From Hemerocallis citrina (Eukaryota > Streptophyta > Magnoliopsida > Asparagales > Asphodelaceae), in contig CM030360.1 of NCBI GenBank assembly GCA_017893485.1, forward strand, positions 13,814,597 to 13,878,596: 64,000 nt of DNA. The letters are read 5' to 3'. Shown here piece by piece: positions 21,361-30,115 of the stretch (position 1 is the stretch's first letter; each line of letters begins with the position of its first letter). The translations under genes and the position numbers were made by a program. The notes below the pieces were generated by a model. That model worked only from the letters and a program-made list of their open reading frames with translations. It did not search any database and was not told the origin of the DNA.

Positions 21361-22560
21361 AGGACTGGGTGAACCAGCCATGTAGGAGTGGTTCTTCGCC
21401 TCTGTAGGAAGAGCAGGGTGGAGGGTGCGGTGAGAAAGTAGGATCTGCTACTTCCAGAAGAGGCCAGGGGTTAGGAGGAAGGGATCCCTCATCGGAGTTT
21501 GCACAGGATGCTGTGTAGAGGGGTCGGAGTGACGCTTGCCGAGCCTTAGCGTCGGTAGACGAGCCCTTGGATGGCAGACGAGCCTCGGGGGTCGGCGGAC
21601 GATCCTCTCGCTAGTTGGAAGAGCGAGAGGACGTTGAGGACCATTCGATTGAAGCTCGGTTTACCGAGCGTCTAGGGTTGGCGGACGAGCTTCGAGGGTC
21701 GGCAGACGACCTTCTTGCTAGTGGGAAGAGCAATGGGATGCCAATGCCTGTTGGGCTGGAGATCGGCTTGCTGAGCATAGATCCTCGGTAGGCGAGCGTT
21801 GAGGGTCAGTAGACGAGCTTTGAGGTTCGGCAGGTGAAGCCCATCGCTGGTTGGAAGAGCGAGGGTCGGCAGGCGACCCCCTCGCTAGTTGGAAGAGCGA
21901 GGGGATGCCAACACCTATTGGGTTGGAGATCGGCTTCGCCGAGCATAGGAGGTCGGTAGGCGAGCATTGAGGGTTGGTGGACGAGCTTCGAGGGTCGGCA
22001 GACGACCCCCTCGCTTGTTGGAAGAGCAAGGGAATGCCAACGCTTGTTGGTTTGGAGATCGGCTCGCCGAGCATAGAGGGTCGGTCGACGAGCCCCTCGC
22101 TTGAGGAGAACTTTTGGGGCTCGCGATTTCATCCGAGCTCCGAGCCCCCTGAGAATAGAGGAGGGCTGTATGGGCTCGCGGTGTCATTCGAGCTCCGAGC
22201 CCCTTGTGAATAGGGGAGTGCTTCTGGGGCTCGCGGTGACATCTGAGGTCCGAGCCCCTACACTTGGTAGTAGCGACTGGATGATTTCATTGTATTTAAT
22301 GCTTTAGGAGTCCTGACGACTGGCGTTGGTCGGTCATTGTCGAGCGCCTGGAGTCGGAAGAGGAGCTCAGAGGATCGCCAGACGGTCCTCTCGCTAGTTG
22401 GAAGAGCGAGATGACATCGAGGTTAGGTGAGTTGGGGCTCTGTTTGTCGACCTCTGGGGGTTGGCAGTCGAGCCCCCTGCTTGTGGGATAGAGGGAGACA
22501 CTGGGGCTCGTGGTGTCATCCAAGCTCCGAGCCCCCTGTCAATAGGGAAGGACTCTGGGG
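21361..22560. repeat. Degenerate repeats in the distal 3' region of Tat-2
   Basis: No gene is seen. The phrase gccaaYgcctRttgg followed by ttggagatcggct recurs near 21740, 21910 and 22040, with ggtcggcagacgacc and gctagttggaagagcgag between. From 22110 to 22530 looser units carry ggggctcgcggtgtcat and cgagctccgagcccc, which can pair as hairpins (GGGGCTCG with CGAGCCCC). These units merge into the regular 55-bp array on the right. Confidence 0.7.
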
Positions 22561-23425
22561 CCCGTGGAGCCATTCGAGCTCCGAACCCCTGTGAATAGGG
22601 GATGCTGAATAGGGGAGTGCTTCTGGGACTCGCGGTGACATCCGAGGTCCGACCCTTCTGTGGTAATAGAAGAGGAATTGTGGCTCGCGGTGCTATCCGA
22701 GCGTCGACCCTTCTGTGGAATAGAAGAGGAATTTGTGGCTCGCGGTACCATCCGAGCGTCGACCCTTCTGTAAAAAATAGAAGAGGAATTGTGGCTCGCG
22801 GTGCCATCCGAGCGTTGACCCTCCTGTGGAATAGAAGAGGAATTTGTGGCTCGCGGTGCCATCTGAGCGTCGACCCTCCTGTAAAAAATAGAAGAGGAAT
22901 TGTGGCTCGCGGTGCCATCCGAGTGTCGACCCTTCTGTAAAAAATAGAAGAGGAATTGTGGCTCGCGGTGCCATCCGAGCATCGACCCTCCTGTGGAATA
23001 GAAGATGAATTTGTGGCTCGCGGTGCCATCCGAGCGTCGACCCTTCTGTAAAAAATAGAAGAGGAATTGTGGCTCGCGGTGCCATCCGAGCGTCGACCCT
23101 TCTGAAAAAAAGAAGAGGAATTGTGGCTCGCGGTGCCATCCGAGCGTCGACCCTCCTGTGGAATTGAAGAGGAATTGTAGCTCGCGGTACCATCCGAACG
23201 TCGACCCTTCTGTGAATAGAAGAGGAATTGTGGCTCGCGGTGCCATCCGAGCATCGACCCTTCTGTAAAAAGAGAAGAGGAATTGTGGCTCGTGCTGCCA
23301 TCTGAGTGTCGACCCTTCTGGAAAAAAAAAGGAAGAGGAATTGTGGCTCGCAGTGCCATCCGAGCATCAACCCTCCTGTGGAATAGAAGAGGAATTATGG
23401 CTCGCGATACCATCCGAGCGTCGAG
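22561..23425. repeat. 55-bp tandem array upstream of the Tat-2 antisense gene
   Basis: The word ggctcgcggtgccatccgag recurs with CTCGC/CTCG at 22684, 22739, 22795, 22850, 22906, 22962, 23017, 23073, 23127, 23181, 23234, 23289, 23347 and 23401. That is fourteen units with a period of 53-58 bp. Units end gtcgacccttctgt and differ mainly in a short A run. The array lies 200 bp before the TATA box of the antisense gene. The long minus-strand ORFs across it are a by-product of the repeat and have no domain. Confidence 0.9.
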
Positions 23426-23620
23426 CTTCATTAACTTGTCGAGAAAGTCCGCTGTGTGGGGAAAAAGGCCTGGGGGTAGTTTGGGTAATTCCACGCCCAC
23501 TGCTGATGTCAGGAGCGCAAGGATCGAAGCGTCTCCAGATCTTTAGCGGCCATTGGATTTTGATGGTTAAGATCCAATGACCAGATCTTAATTGTGGAAA
23601 TCGAGGAGTCGCTTTCTCCT

Positions 23621-23627
23621 TATAAAT
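23621..23627 (+). promoter_or_regulatory. TATA box of the Tat-2 antisense gene
   Basis: The sequence cttataaatctcc, followed by a C/T-rich stretch, is a standard plant core promoter. It lies about 145-200 bp before the first ATG codons (23771 and 23820) of the plus-strand gene. It drives the opposite strand to the retrotransposon itself. Confidence 0.65.
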
Positions 23628-23819
23628 CTCCTCCCCCCTTTTCACATTTTCTTCTTCATTTTTTTTACTCTCACTCTCCAATATTTCAAGAACAGGGTTT
23701 TACCTGCCATCGGCAACTTTTTTCGGTGATCATTCGGTAAACTCTTCAAGTCAGTATTCTCTGTTTTGTAATGTCGTGCGTTCAATCCGGATCCGAGGCC
23801 AGCTCGTCAGGGCCGCTCC

Positions 23820-25063
23820 ATGAAGGAGTCCGAGTCTGAGACGTCCTTGTCCTTTAGCAAATATAAGGTAAAGCAGGAGGTCCTGACAGACCCTGGGTCG
23901 GCTAGTAGTGACGACGTAGTCTTCATAGTGTCGCCCCTGAGATCCCAAAGGCCGGGGAAGGAACCTGTAGGTGAGGGCGAAGAGGAGGAAGAGGATGAGG
24001 GGGATCAGGAGGATCAGGGTGCCGAGGGCGAAGAGGAGGAGGGAGAGTATGAGGATCATGAGGATCCGGATACCGACGATGAGGATGAGGAGGATGAGGG
24101 CGCTGTTGATGATGAGGATGAGGGCGCTCAAGAGGGTGCTGGCGAAGGCACAACGGGAAGGTTGGTCGGGGATGACCTTCTACCTCTCCCACCCTTGTCA
24201 ATGCCGTCTCCTGAGAGGAAGGCTCGTCCTCGCCGGAAGAAGCGGAAGCTAACTATCCCAGACAGTCTTCCTCCACAGGATGAATATGCTCCCAGGCCAG
24301 GGCTCGAGTTCCCCCGAGTCTCCTTCAAAAATCTGGGGTCAATCCGAACGTACCTTGATGATAACAAGGACATCGACCCCATCCCTCCCGTGCCAGGTGA
24401 AGAGAGCCGGGTGAAGATTCGGATGGACATCATCCCGTGCATATTGAAGGCGGACTATCTCCACATTCTGAGGGCCTCTTATTTCATCCTGCGGGAGTTC
24501 GAAGTCTTCATCCCGAGCCCCGGCATTCGGCCCACCACGGTCTTGGCGCCAGGCTATTGCATGTTTCCTGAGGACGCCTTCGCCTCGGGCCTGAGGCTGC
24601 TTCTGCATCCCTTTGTTAAGAGGGTCTTGAATTGGGCGAAGCTATGCCCCATGCAGTACAGCCCGAACTCTTGGAAGCACTTGATCTATTTTATTCTGAG
24701 GTGCCAAGAGAAGGGGGTGAAGCCGAGGTTGACGTACTTCCGAGCCATCCTAGGGATCAGTTCGCTCGGAGATCAGGAAGGGATTTTCTACTTCTCACCC
24801 AGGCCGCACAAGAAGATCATGTACGGCCATCCGGATTCCATCAAAGGGTGGAAAGAGAAGTATTTTGTGGTGCGGAGTGAAAGGGCTTAGGGAAACCAAC
24901 CCAGTGGAGTTTCATCAAGCCGTATCATAAACCTCCGAAGCGAAGCGACTTGACAGCGAAGGAGTGGAAGAGAGTGGAGAAGATTGTAGGGGGCACAGTA
25001 TTGCGTGGCCTCGAGTGACCGAGCTACACCTCGCCCAGGCCGGACTGAGCCCGACCGACCCTA
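23820..25063 (+). pseudogene. Tat-2 antisense gene, exon 1 (plant 'putative gypsy type transposon' domain)
   Basis: This exon runs opposite to gag-pol within the 3' region. From ATG 23820 the protein starts with Ser-rich text, then a strongly acidic block (runs of Glu and Asp, about residues 50-105), then a basic patch (KARPRRKKRKL). The conserved domain follows: PGIRPTTVLAPGYCMFPEDA, ASGLRLLLHPFVKRVLNW, YSPNSWKHLIYFILRC and GIFYFSPRPHKK. This resembles the domain known from antisense ORFs of plant Tat elements (Pfam Transposase_28); its function is unknown. A frameshift near 24880 and another near 25015 break the frame. The exon probably ends at a GT donor at 25064 (cta|gtatct). An upstream ATG at 23771 is in another frame. 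Confidence 0.7.
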
Positions 25064-25134
25064 GTATCTTTCGTTCTGAATTTTTCATCCTTCTGCCTTC
25101 GTGTTAACATTAGCCTCTTTTTTCATTCTTGCAG

Positions 25135-25613
25135 AGATGACTTCCGAGCAGGTGGACGAGAGGCGAGCCTTGCTAGCCGTTGCTGCGAAGACGAGGGCGG
25201 ATATGCAGAAGAAGAAGAAGGCAGAGCAAGAGAAGCTGGCCGCTCAGGCTGGGGGGTCCTCCAAGGGGCCGGCCTCGGTAGCTGAGGAGCCTTCTCAAGC
25301 AAAGAAGGCCAAGAAGCATCACCACCCCCCCACGCCGAGGGCGCCCCGGGATGCAGGGGGCAGGTCGGGAAAAACTGTTGATTCCCCGGGAAAGAGGCTT
25401 CCTCCGCCCCGCCCCACCGCCGAGCAGATGGTGGGCCAACAGGGACTGCAACCCTTCGCCCCCGATTGGTCGATCGTGCAGGGGGACAGTCTGCTCGACA
25501 GACCTGTGGCGGTAGAGTTCGTCACGAAGGCCGGCACCGAGCGTGACTTCATGGCGCTGGCATCGTAGACGGCCGAGCAGGCCTTCATGCACTGGTCCCA
25601 GGCGCATATTTCG
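25135..25613 (+). pseudogene. Tat-2 antisense gene, exon 2
   Basis: The exon is bounded by a polypyrimidine/AG acceptor (ttttttcattcttgcag, ending 25134) and a strong donor (tcg|gtgagt at 25614). It encodes MTSEQVDERRALLAVAAKTR, then a Lys/Glu-rich segment (KKKKAEQEKL) and a basic linker (KKAKKHHHPP). It ends in FVTKAGTERDFMALA. A TAG in place of a probable CAG interrupts it near 25566. Beyond that the frame continues to TAEQAFMHWSQAHIS at the donor. Phase at the donor is 0, matching exon 3. There is no match to a known enzyme. Confidence 0.6.
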
Positions 25614-25685
25614 GTGAGTTAGTTCGGCACCTTTTTCCCTGGTTTTGAACTTTGGAATTTTTCTGATCCTTTCCCCCTCGAATAG

Positions 25686-26124
25686 GCGATGCTCCACGGT
25701 CAGCACTTTCAAAAGTGCTTGGAGAAGGAGATCTACATAGAGAGGAGGAACGCGGAGAAGTACCTCCGCGAGGTGAACAAGGCGACCGACGATCTGAAGG
25801 AGGCTCAGAGCATGGTCGCCGTCCATGAGGCCCAGATGGCCTCGCTTTGCGACATTCATAAGGCAGACGTGGATCGAGGAGGAGGCAGAGAAGGGGCGGA
25901 AGGCCCTGAAGAGTATGGAGGTGGCCTCGCCGGAAGCTCTGATTATAGCGCAGGATGAGGCGTATGAGCAGGCCAAGGCGCATTTCAAGCAGATCTACCC
26001 AGAGCAGAGCGTGGACCACCTCTACTATGGTTGGGAGGCGAACCTTCCGCCGACCCCGGGGGGCGACGAAGCGGGGGGCGTCCAGGCCAAAGATGAGGTG
26101 CCACCCCCCCTCCCTCAAGAATAG
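25686..26124 (+). pseudogene. Tat-2 antisense gene, exon 3 (coiled coil)
   Basis: The exon starts after the acceptor ccccctcgaatag (AG at 25684-25685) and reads AMLHGQHFQKCLEKEIYIER. It continues as a charged heptad-like helix (NKATDDLKEAQSMVAVHEAQ), likely a coiled coil. A 1-bp shift near 25870 moves it to the frame of EEEAEKGRKALKSMEVASPE, and then FKQIYPEQSVDHLYYGWEAN. It ends at TAG 26122-26124 after PPPLPQE. A coiled coil after the Transposase_28-like domain is seen in related plant proteins. The role is unknown. Confidence 0.6.
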
Positions 26125-26297
26125 ACTAGTTTTTTCTTTTTGTTTTTGATGTAAATGCCTCGAGCGGACTGGCCACCGCGGCTTTTGTATCAATTTATTG
26201 AAAGAAACGAAATATACTTTTTTGGGCCGAGGCTTTGTGACTTGTGCATTTTTCTCGCTTTCCTTGTGATTGTTTGTTTCTTCTTGTCCTTGGATAG

Positions 26298-26810
26298 ACG
26301 CACGAGACCTTGGGAGCCGGCCCGGTTTCTGCCGAGGTATCCCGGGTCCGAGTAGGGAAGGAGACATTGGAAGTGGCTCTGGCTCGTCAGCGAAAATAGG
26401 CTCGTGATCGAGTGGCCACTGTGAATTACTTCACGAATAAGTCTAGGGAGCTCAATCTAGAGGCAGATCGTCTGAAGAAAGCTATAGCCGATCGGGACTG
26501 GTGGGTAATCGAGACAAACTGGTCCATCTCGGATGCCTCGAGTGGGCAGTCGGCTTCGGAGTCTTTCCTTCGTGAGGCTGTGGTTAAGAAAGAGCTGGAG
26601 ATCCAAAGGCTGAAGTTGGTGTTGGGTGCGGGTCTGATCGAGGAGGCAAGCAACTCCACGCCGGGGCGGTCTCCGACGTTTTTATTTGAAGCAGCCCAGC
26701 CAGATGACGCGAGAAGCTCGGTGGTAGGAGTCTCTACCCAGGTCGGTCCAGCCGAGCATGAGAGGAGCCCCGAACGAAGTGTCGAGTTTGAGTTTTCAAG
26801 CCGAGTGTGA
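26298..26810 (+). pseudogene. Possible exon 4 or second antisense ORF of Tat-2
   Basis: This follows an acceptor-like tract (gtttcttcttgtccttggatag, ending 26297). The frame reads ETLGAGPVSAEVSRVRVGKE, meets a TAG near 26398, and continues as a helical stretch (ELNLEADRLKKAIADRD, VVKKELEIQRLKLVLG). It ends at 26810 after EFEFSSRV. The charged heptads look like more coiled coil. A candidate poly(A) signal (aataataagaa) lies near 26870. Whether it is spliced to exon 3 is uncertain, because exon 3 has its own stop. Confidence 0.45.
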
Positions 26811-27649
26811 ATGATCAGCAAGTTGTTCATTGTATTTGTACCGATTTTCATTGAGTTGTAAGCAATGAGTAATAATAAGAACATTTGATTTTCTGAACTT
26901 TGATTGTCTCGGTCTCCGAAGGTGGTTGCCGTGCTTGTTACGAAGGGTCGCCATCGAGGTGACTTGGTGCAACGGGCGCATATGCAGTGGCGTATCTCCT
27001 GTCGATAAGTCATTAATGGCGACGTTTCGCATTCCCATGAACATTTATGGCGAAGTTTCGTCTTCCACCGTTTTGCATTCCCAGATGCAATAATTGCACT
27101 CCTTAGGGGGCTATATAATCCCCACTCCCCCCAAGCTGGTTGTTAAGGAGTGAGTGGCTGATCAGTCGCTTGACTTTGGGTGCTTGTCGAGGGCGGGTGC
27201 CACGAACATAATCTTTTTCCGAGGTCTTCGGATTGGAGGCACACCAATCACCCTCGAACAATTCGGGGTTCGGACCTTGAGGGCCGGAAGACCCCGGGGG
27301 GTTAGTTGGTGAGTGGTGGGCCGGCCGATCGATTCGGAAGCTCAGAGAGAACCGAGGTCAACGATTGGTCTCAGAGCGAGGAGAGTCGAGGGTCGGTGAC
27401 CCTCCTACCGTCCTCGAACAGTTCGGGGTTTGGGCTTGTGAAAGTAGTAAACCCCGGGTTGTTCGTGGACGAGAGGAGGGTCAAACAACCGACCCGAAGC
27501 TCGGGGCGTCTGCCGAGGGCGGATGCTCTAAAACTTAATAAAATTTTGTTGAAACAGAAATGGTTGTAGGTCATAGCCGAGCGTATTGGTTGAGCGGCTT
27601 CGAAGAAATCCGCGGCCTTGCTCTGGTTTTAACGACGATACACCATTAG
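26811..27649. other. Tat-2 3' region between antisense gene and 223-bp array
   Basis: No protein domain is seen. There is a TATA-like word at 27112-27119 in C/G-rich context (ggctatataatccccactcc), plus orientation. Two related blocks follow near 27240-27300 and 27400-27470: ccctcgaacaattcggggtt and ccgtcctcgaacagttcggg, each leading to accccggg. Confidence 0.55.
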
Positions 27650-29211
27650 TTCTTTGGGAGACGGCGAGGGTGTGGCAGCAGTCATCGCCTCGCACCTAGG
27701 TTGATGGGCTTGAAGAAGCCTAAACCATGCAAGGGATAGGTGCCGAGCCCCCACACCGGGGAGAAAGCCAGTAACGAGTGTAGCCACGGGTCGTCACCGA
27801 GCGTTAAGGTCGGGGGGCTCTGAAGAAAGCCTCTGCCTTGCTCGAGGTTGACGCCGAGCTCCCGAACTTGTTCTCAGGAGAGACAGCACGGGTGTAGCTG
27901 GCGGTTGCCGCCTCGTGCTATGGTTGATGAGCTTGAAGAAGTCCAAACCATGCGAGGGACAGGTGCCGAGCCCCCACACCAGGGGAGAAAGCCAGTAACG
28001 GGCGTAGCCACGGGTCGTCACCGAGCATTAAGGTCGGGGTGCTTTAGAGAAAGCCTCCGCCTTGCTCGAGGTCGACGCCGAGCTCCCGCACTTGTTCTCA
28101 GGAGAGACGGCACGGGTGTAGCTGGCGGTTGCCGCCTCATGCTATGGTTGATTGGCTTGAAGAAGCCTAAACCATGCGAGGGACAGGTGCCGAGCCCCCA
28201 CACCGGGGAGAAAGCCAGTAACGGGCGTAGCCACGGGTCATCGCCGAGCGTTAAGGTCAGGGTGCTTTGGAGAAAGCCTCTGCCTTGCTCGAGGTCGACG
28301 CCGAGCTCCCGCACTTGTTCTCAGGAGAGACGGTTTGGGTGTAGCTGGCGGTGGTCGCCTCGCGCATAGGTTGATGGGCTTGAAGAAGCCCAAACCGTAC
28401 GAGGGACAGGTGCCAAGCCCCCACACCGGGGAGAAAGCCAGTAACGGGCATAGCCACGGGTTGTTGCCTAGCGTTAAGGTCGGGGTGCTTTGGAGAAATC
28501 CTCCACCTTGCTCAAGGTCGACGCCGAGCTCCCGCACTTGTTCTCAGGAGAGACAGTACGAGTGTAGCTGGCGGTGGTCGCCTCACGCATAGGTTGATGG
28601 GCCTTGAAGAAGTCCAAACCATGCGAGGGACAGGTACCGAGCCCCCACACCGGGGAGAAAGCCGGTAACGGGCGTAGCCACGGGTCGTCGCCGAGCGTTA
28701 AGGTTGGGGTGCTTTGGAGAAAGCCTCTACCTTACTCGAGGTCGATGTTGAGCTCCTGCACTTGTTCTCAGGAGAGACGGTATGGGTGTAGCTGGCGGTG
28801 GTCGCCTTGCGCATAGGTTAATGGGCTTGAAGAAGCCCAAACCGTGCGAGGGACAGGTGCCGAGCCCCCACATCGGGGAGAAAGCCAGTAATGGGCGTAT
28901 CCACGGGTCATCGCCGAGTGTTAAAGTTGGGGTGCTTTGGAGAAAGCCTCCGCCTTGCTCGAGGTCAACGCCGAGCTCCCGCACTTATTCTCAGGAGAGA
29001 CGGTACGGGTGTAGCTGGTGGTGGTCGCCTTGCGTATAGGTTGATGGGCTTGAAGAAGCCCAAACCATGCGAGGGATAGGTACCGAGCCCCCACACCGGG
29101 GAGAAAGCCAGTAACGGGCGTAGCCGCTGGTCGTCACCGAGCATTAAGATCGGGGTGCTTTGGAGAAAGCCTCCGCCTTGCTCGAGGTCGACGCCGAGCT
29201 CCCGCACTTGT
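27650..29211. repeat. 223-bp tandem array, seven copies, in the Tat-2 3' region
   Basis: The word ttctcaggagagac (ttctttgggagac in the first copy) recurs at 27650, 27871, 28095, 28318, 28541, 28765, 28988 and 29211, a period of 221-224 bp. Each unit contains gaagaagcccaaaccatgcg, ccgagcccccacaccgggga and ctccgccttgctcgaggtcg. Units differ by point changes. The 60-100-codon ORFs on both strands here repeat with the same period and are artefacts of the array. Confidence 0.95.
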
Positions 29212-29221
29212 TCTCAGAAGA

Positions 29222-29490
29222 GATGTGTAAGAGAAGCTTTTCTGGCTCGCGATGCTATCCGAGTGCCGAGCCCTAAGCTTGTAAGAAAAGTTTTTCAGGC
29301 TCGCAATGCTATCTGAGCGCCGGACCCCAAGCTTGTAAGAGAAGCTTTTCTGGCTCGCGATGCTATCCGAGCGCCGAGCCCCCAAGCTTGTAAGAGAAGC
29401 TTTTCCGGCTCGCGATGCTATCCGAGTGCCGAGCCCCCAAGCTTGAAAGAGAAGCTTTTCAGGCTCGCGATGCTATCCGAGTGCCAAGCT
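29222..29490. repeat. 54-55-bp tandem array downstream of Tat-2 pol
   Basis: The word ggctcgcgatgctatccgag recurs with CTCGC at 29246, 29300, 29354, 29409 and 29464. Units continue gccgagcccccaagcttgta and agagaagcttttc. The core is the same as that of the array at 22561-23425, although the two lie almost 6 kb apart. Confidence 0.9.
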
Positions 29491-29641
29491 CGAGACGTCT
29501 TTTATTGAGAACAAAATACGAAGTCACAAACTTGTTTTAAGAAAGCTGGCATATTTACATTATACTGGACTTTTACAAAAAACAAGGCATGACGTGCCGA
29601 CTACATTAATGATAATTTACATGATGGAGGCTAATCTCCTC

Positions 29642-30106
29642 CTAGGAGCTTGATGAGGTGTTCCGCATTCCGGGCCTCTTGATGGCCTTGCCCTCTGGGT
29701 TGGTCAGGCGGTACGTCCCTGGGTGCATAACCTTCGATACTCCGTAAGGGCCCTCCCAGTTTGGGGCTAATTTTCGTTTCTGGTTGGGATTGGATACCGC
29801 CAGTTTTCGGAGAACGAGGTCTCCGAGTTTGATGTTGGTGGGACGCACCTTCTTGTTATAGAACTTCTCAATCCTTTGTTGGTAGATGCTTCTTCTAATG
29901 GCGGACTTCTCCCTGACCTCGTCTATGAGGTCCAGGTCGGCTCGCAGCTGTTTGGAGTTAGCTGCCTCGTCGAAAGCCATGATTCGGGGTGAAGGGATCC
30001 CAATCTCCAAGGGAATGATGGCCTCCGCACCGTATGTCAGATTGAAAGGGGATTCTCCCGTGGGGATTCTCTTTGTTGTCCGGTGGGCCCAGGGAATGCT
30101 TGGCAA
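29642..30106 (-). pseudogene. Tat-2 integrase C-terminal part
   Basis: This is the tail of integrase, read leftwards after the catalytic core. It includes [56 protein letters not shown] and LAPNWEGPYGVSKVMHPGTY. It is out of frame with the 734-codon stretch that ends at 30116 and shifts again near its end. It closes the coding part of the element. Confidence 0.85.
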
Positions 30107-30115
30107 CTCGTCGAC

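Noticed and set aside
22561..23425. Possible CRISPR array
   Set aside because: The units are tandem copies with no unique spacers, and the context is a plant retrotransposon.
22394..23500. Long minus-strand ORFs (up to 368 codons) across 22.4-23.5 kb
   Set aside because: They are translations of the 55-bp repeat. Overlapping ORFs of the same kind appear in other frames and none shows a domain.
23820..26810. An ordinary host gene between two transposons
   Set aside because: It lies between the pol and 3' LTR of one element with a single target duplication, and its domain is known from Tat antisense ORFs.
27794..29207. Many 60-170-codon ORFs on both strands at 27.8-29.2 kb
   Set aside because: They recur with the 223-bp period and contain no domain; they are artefacts of the tandem array.
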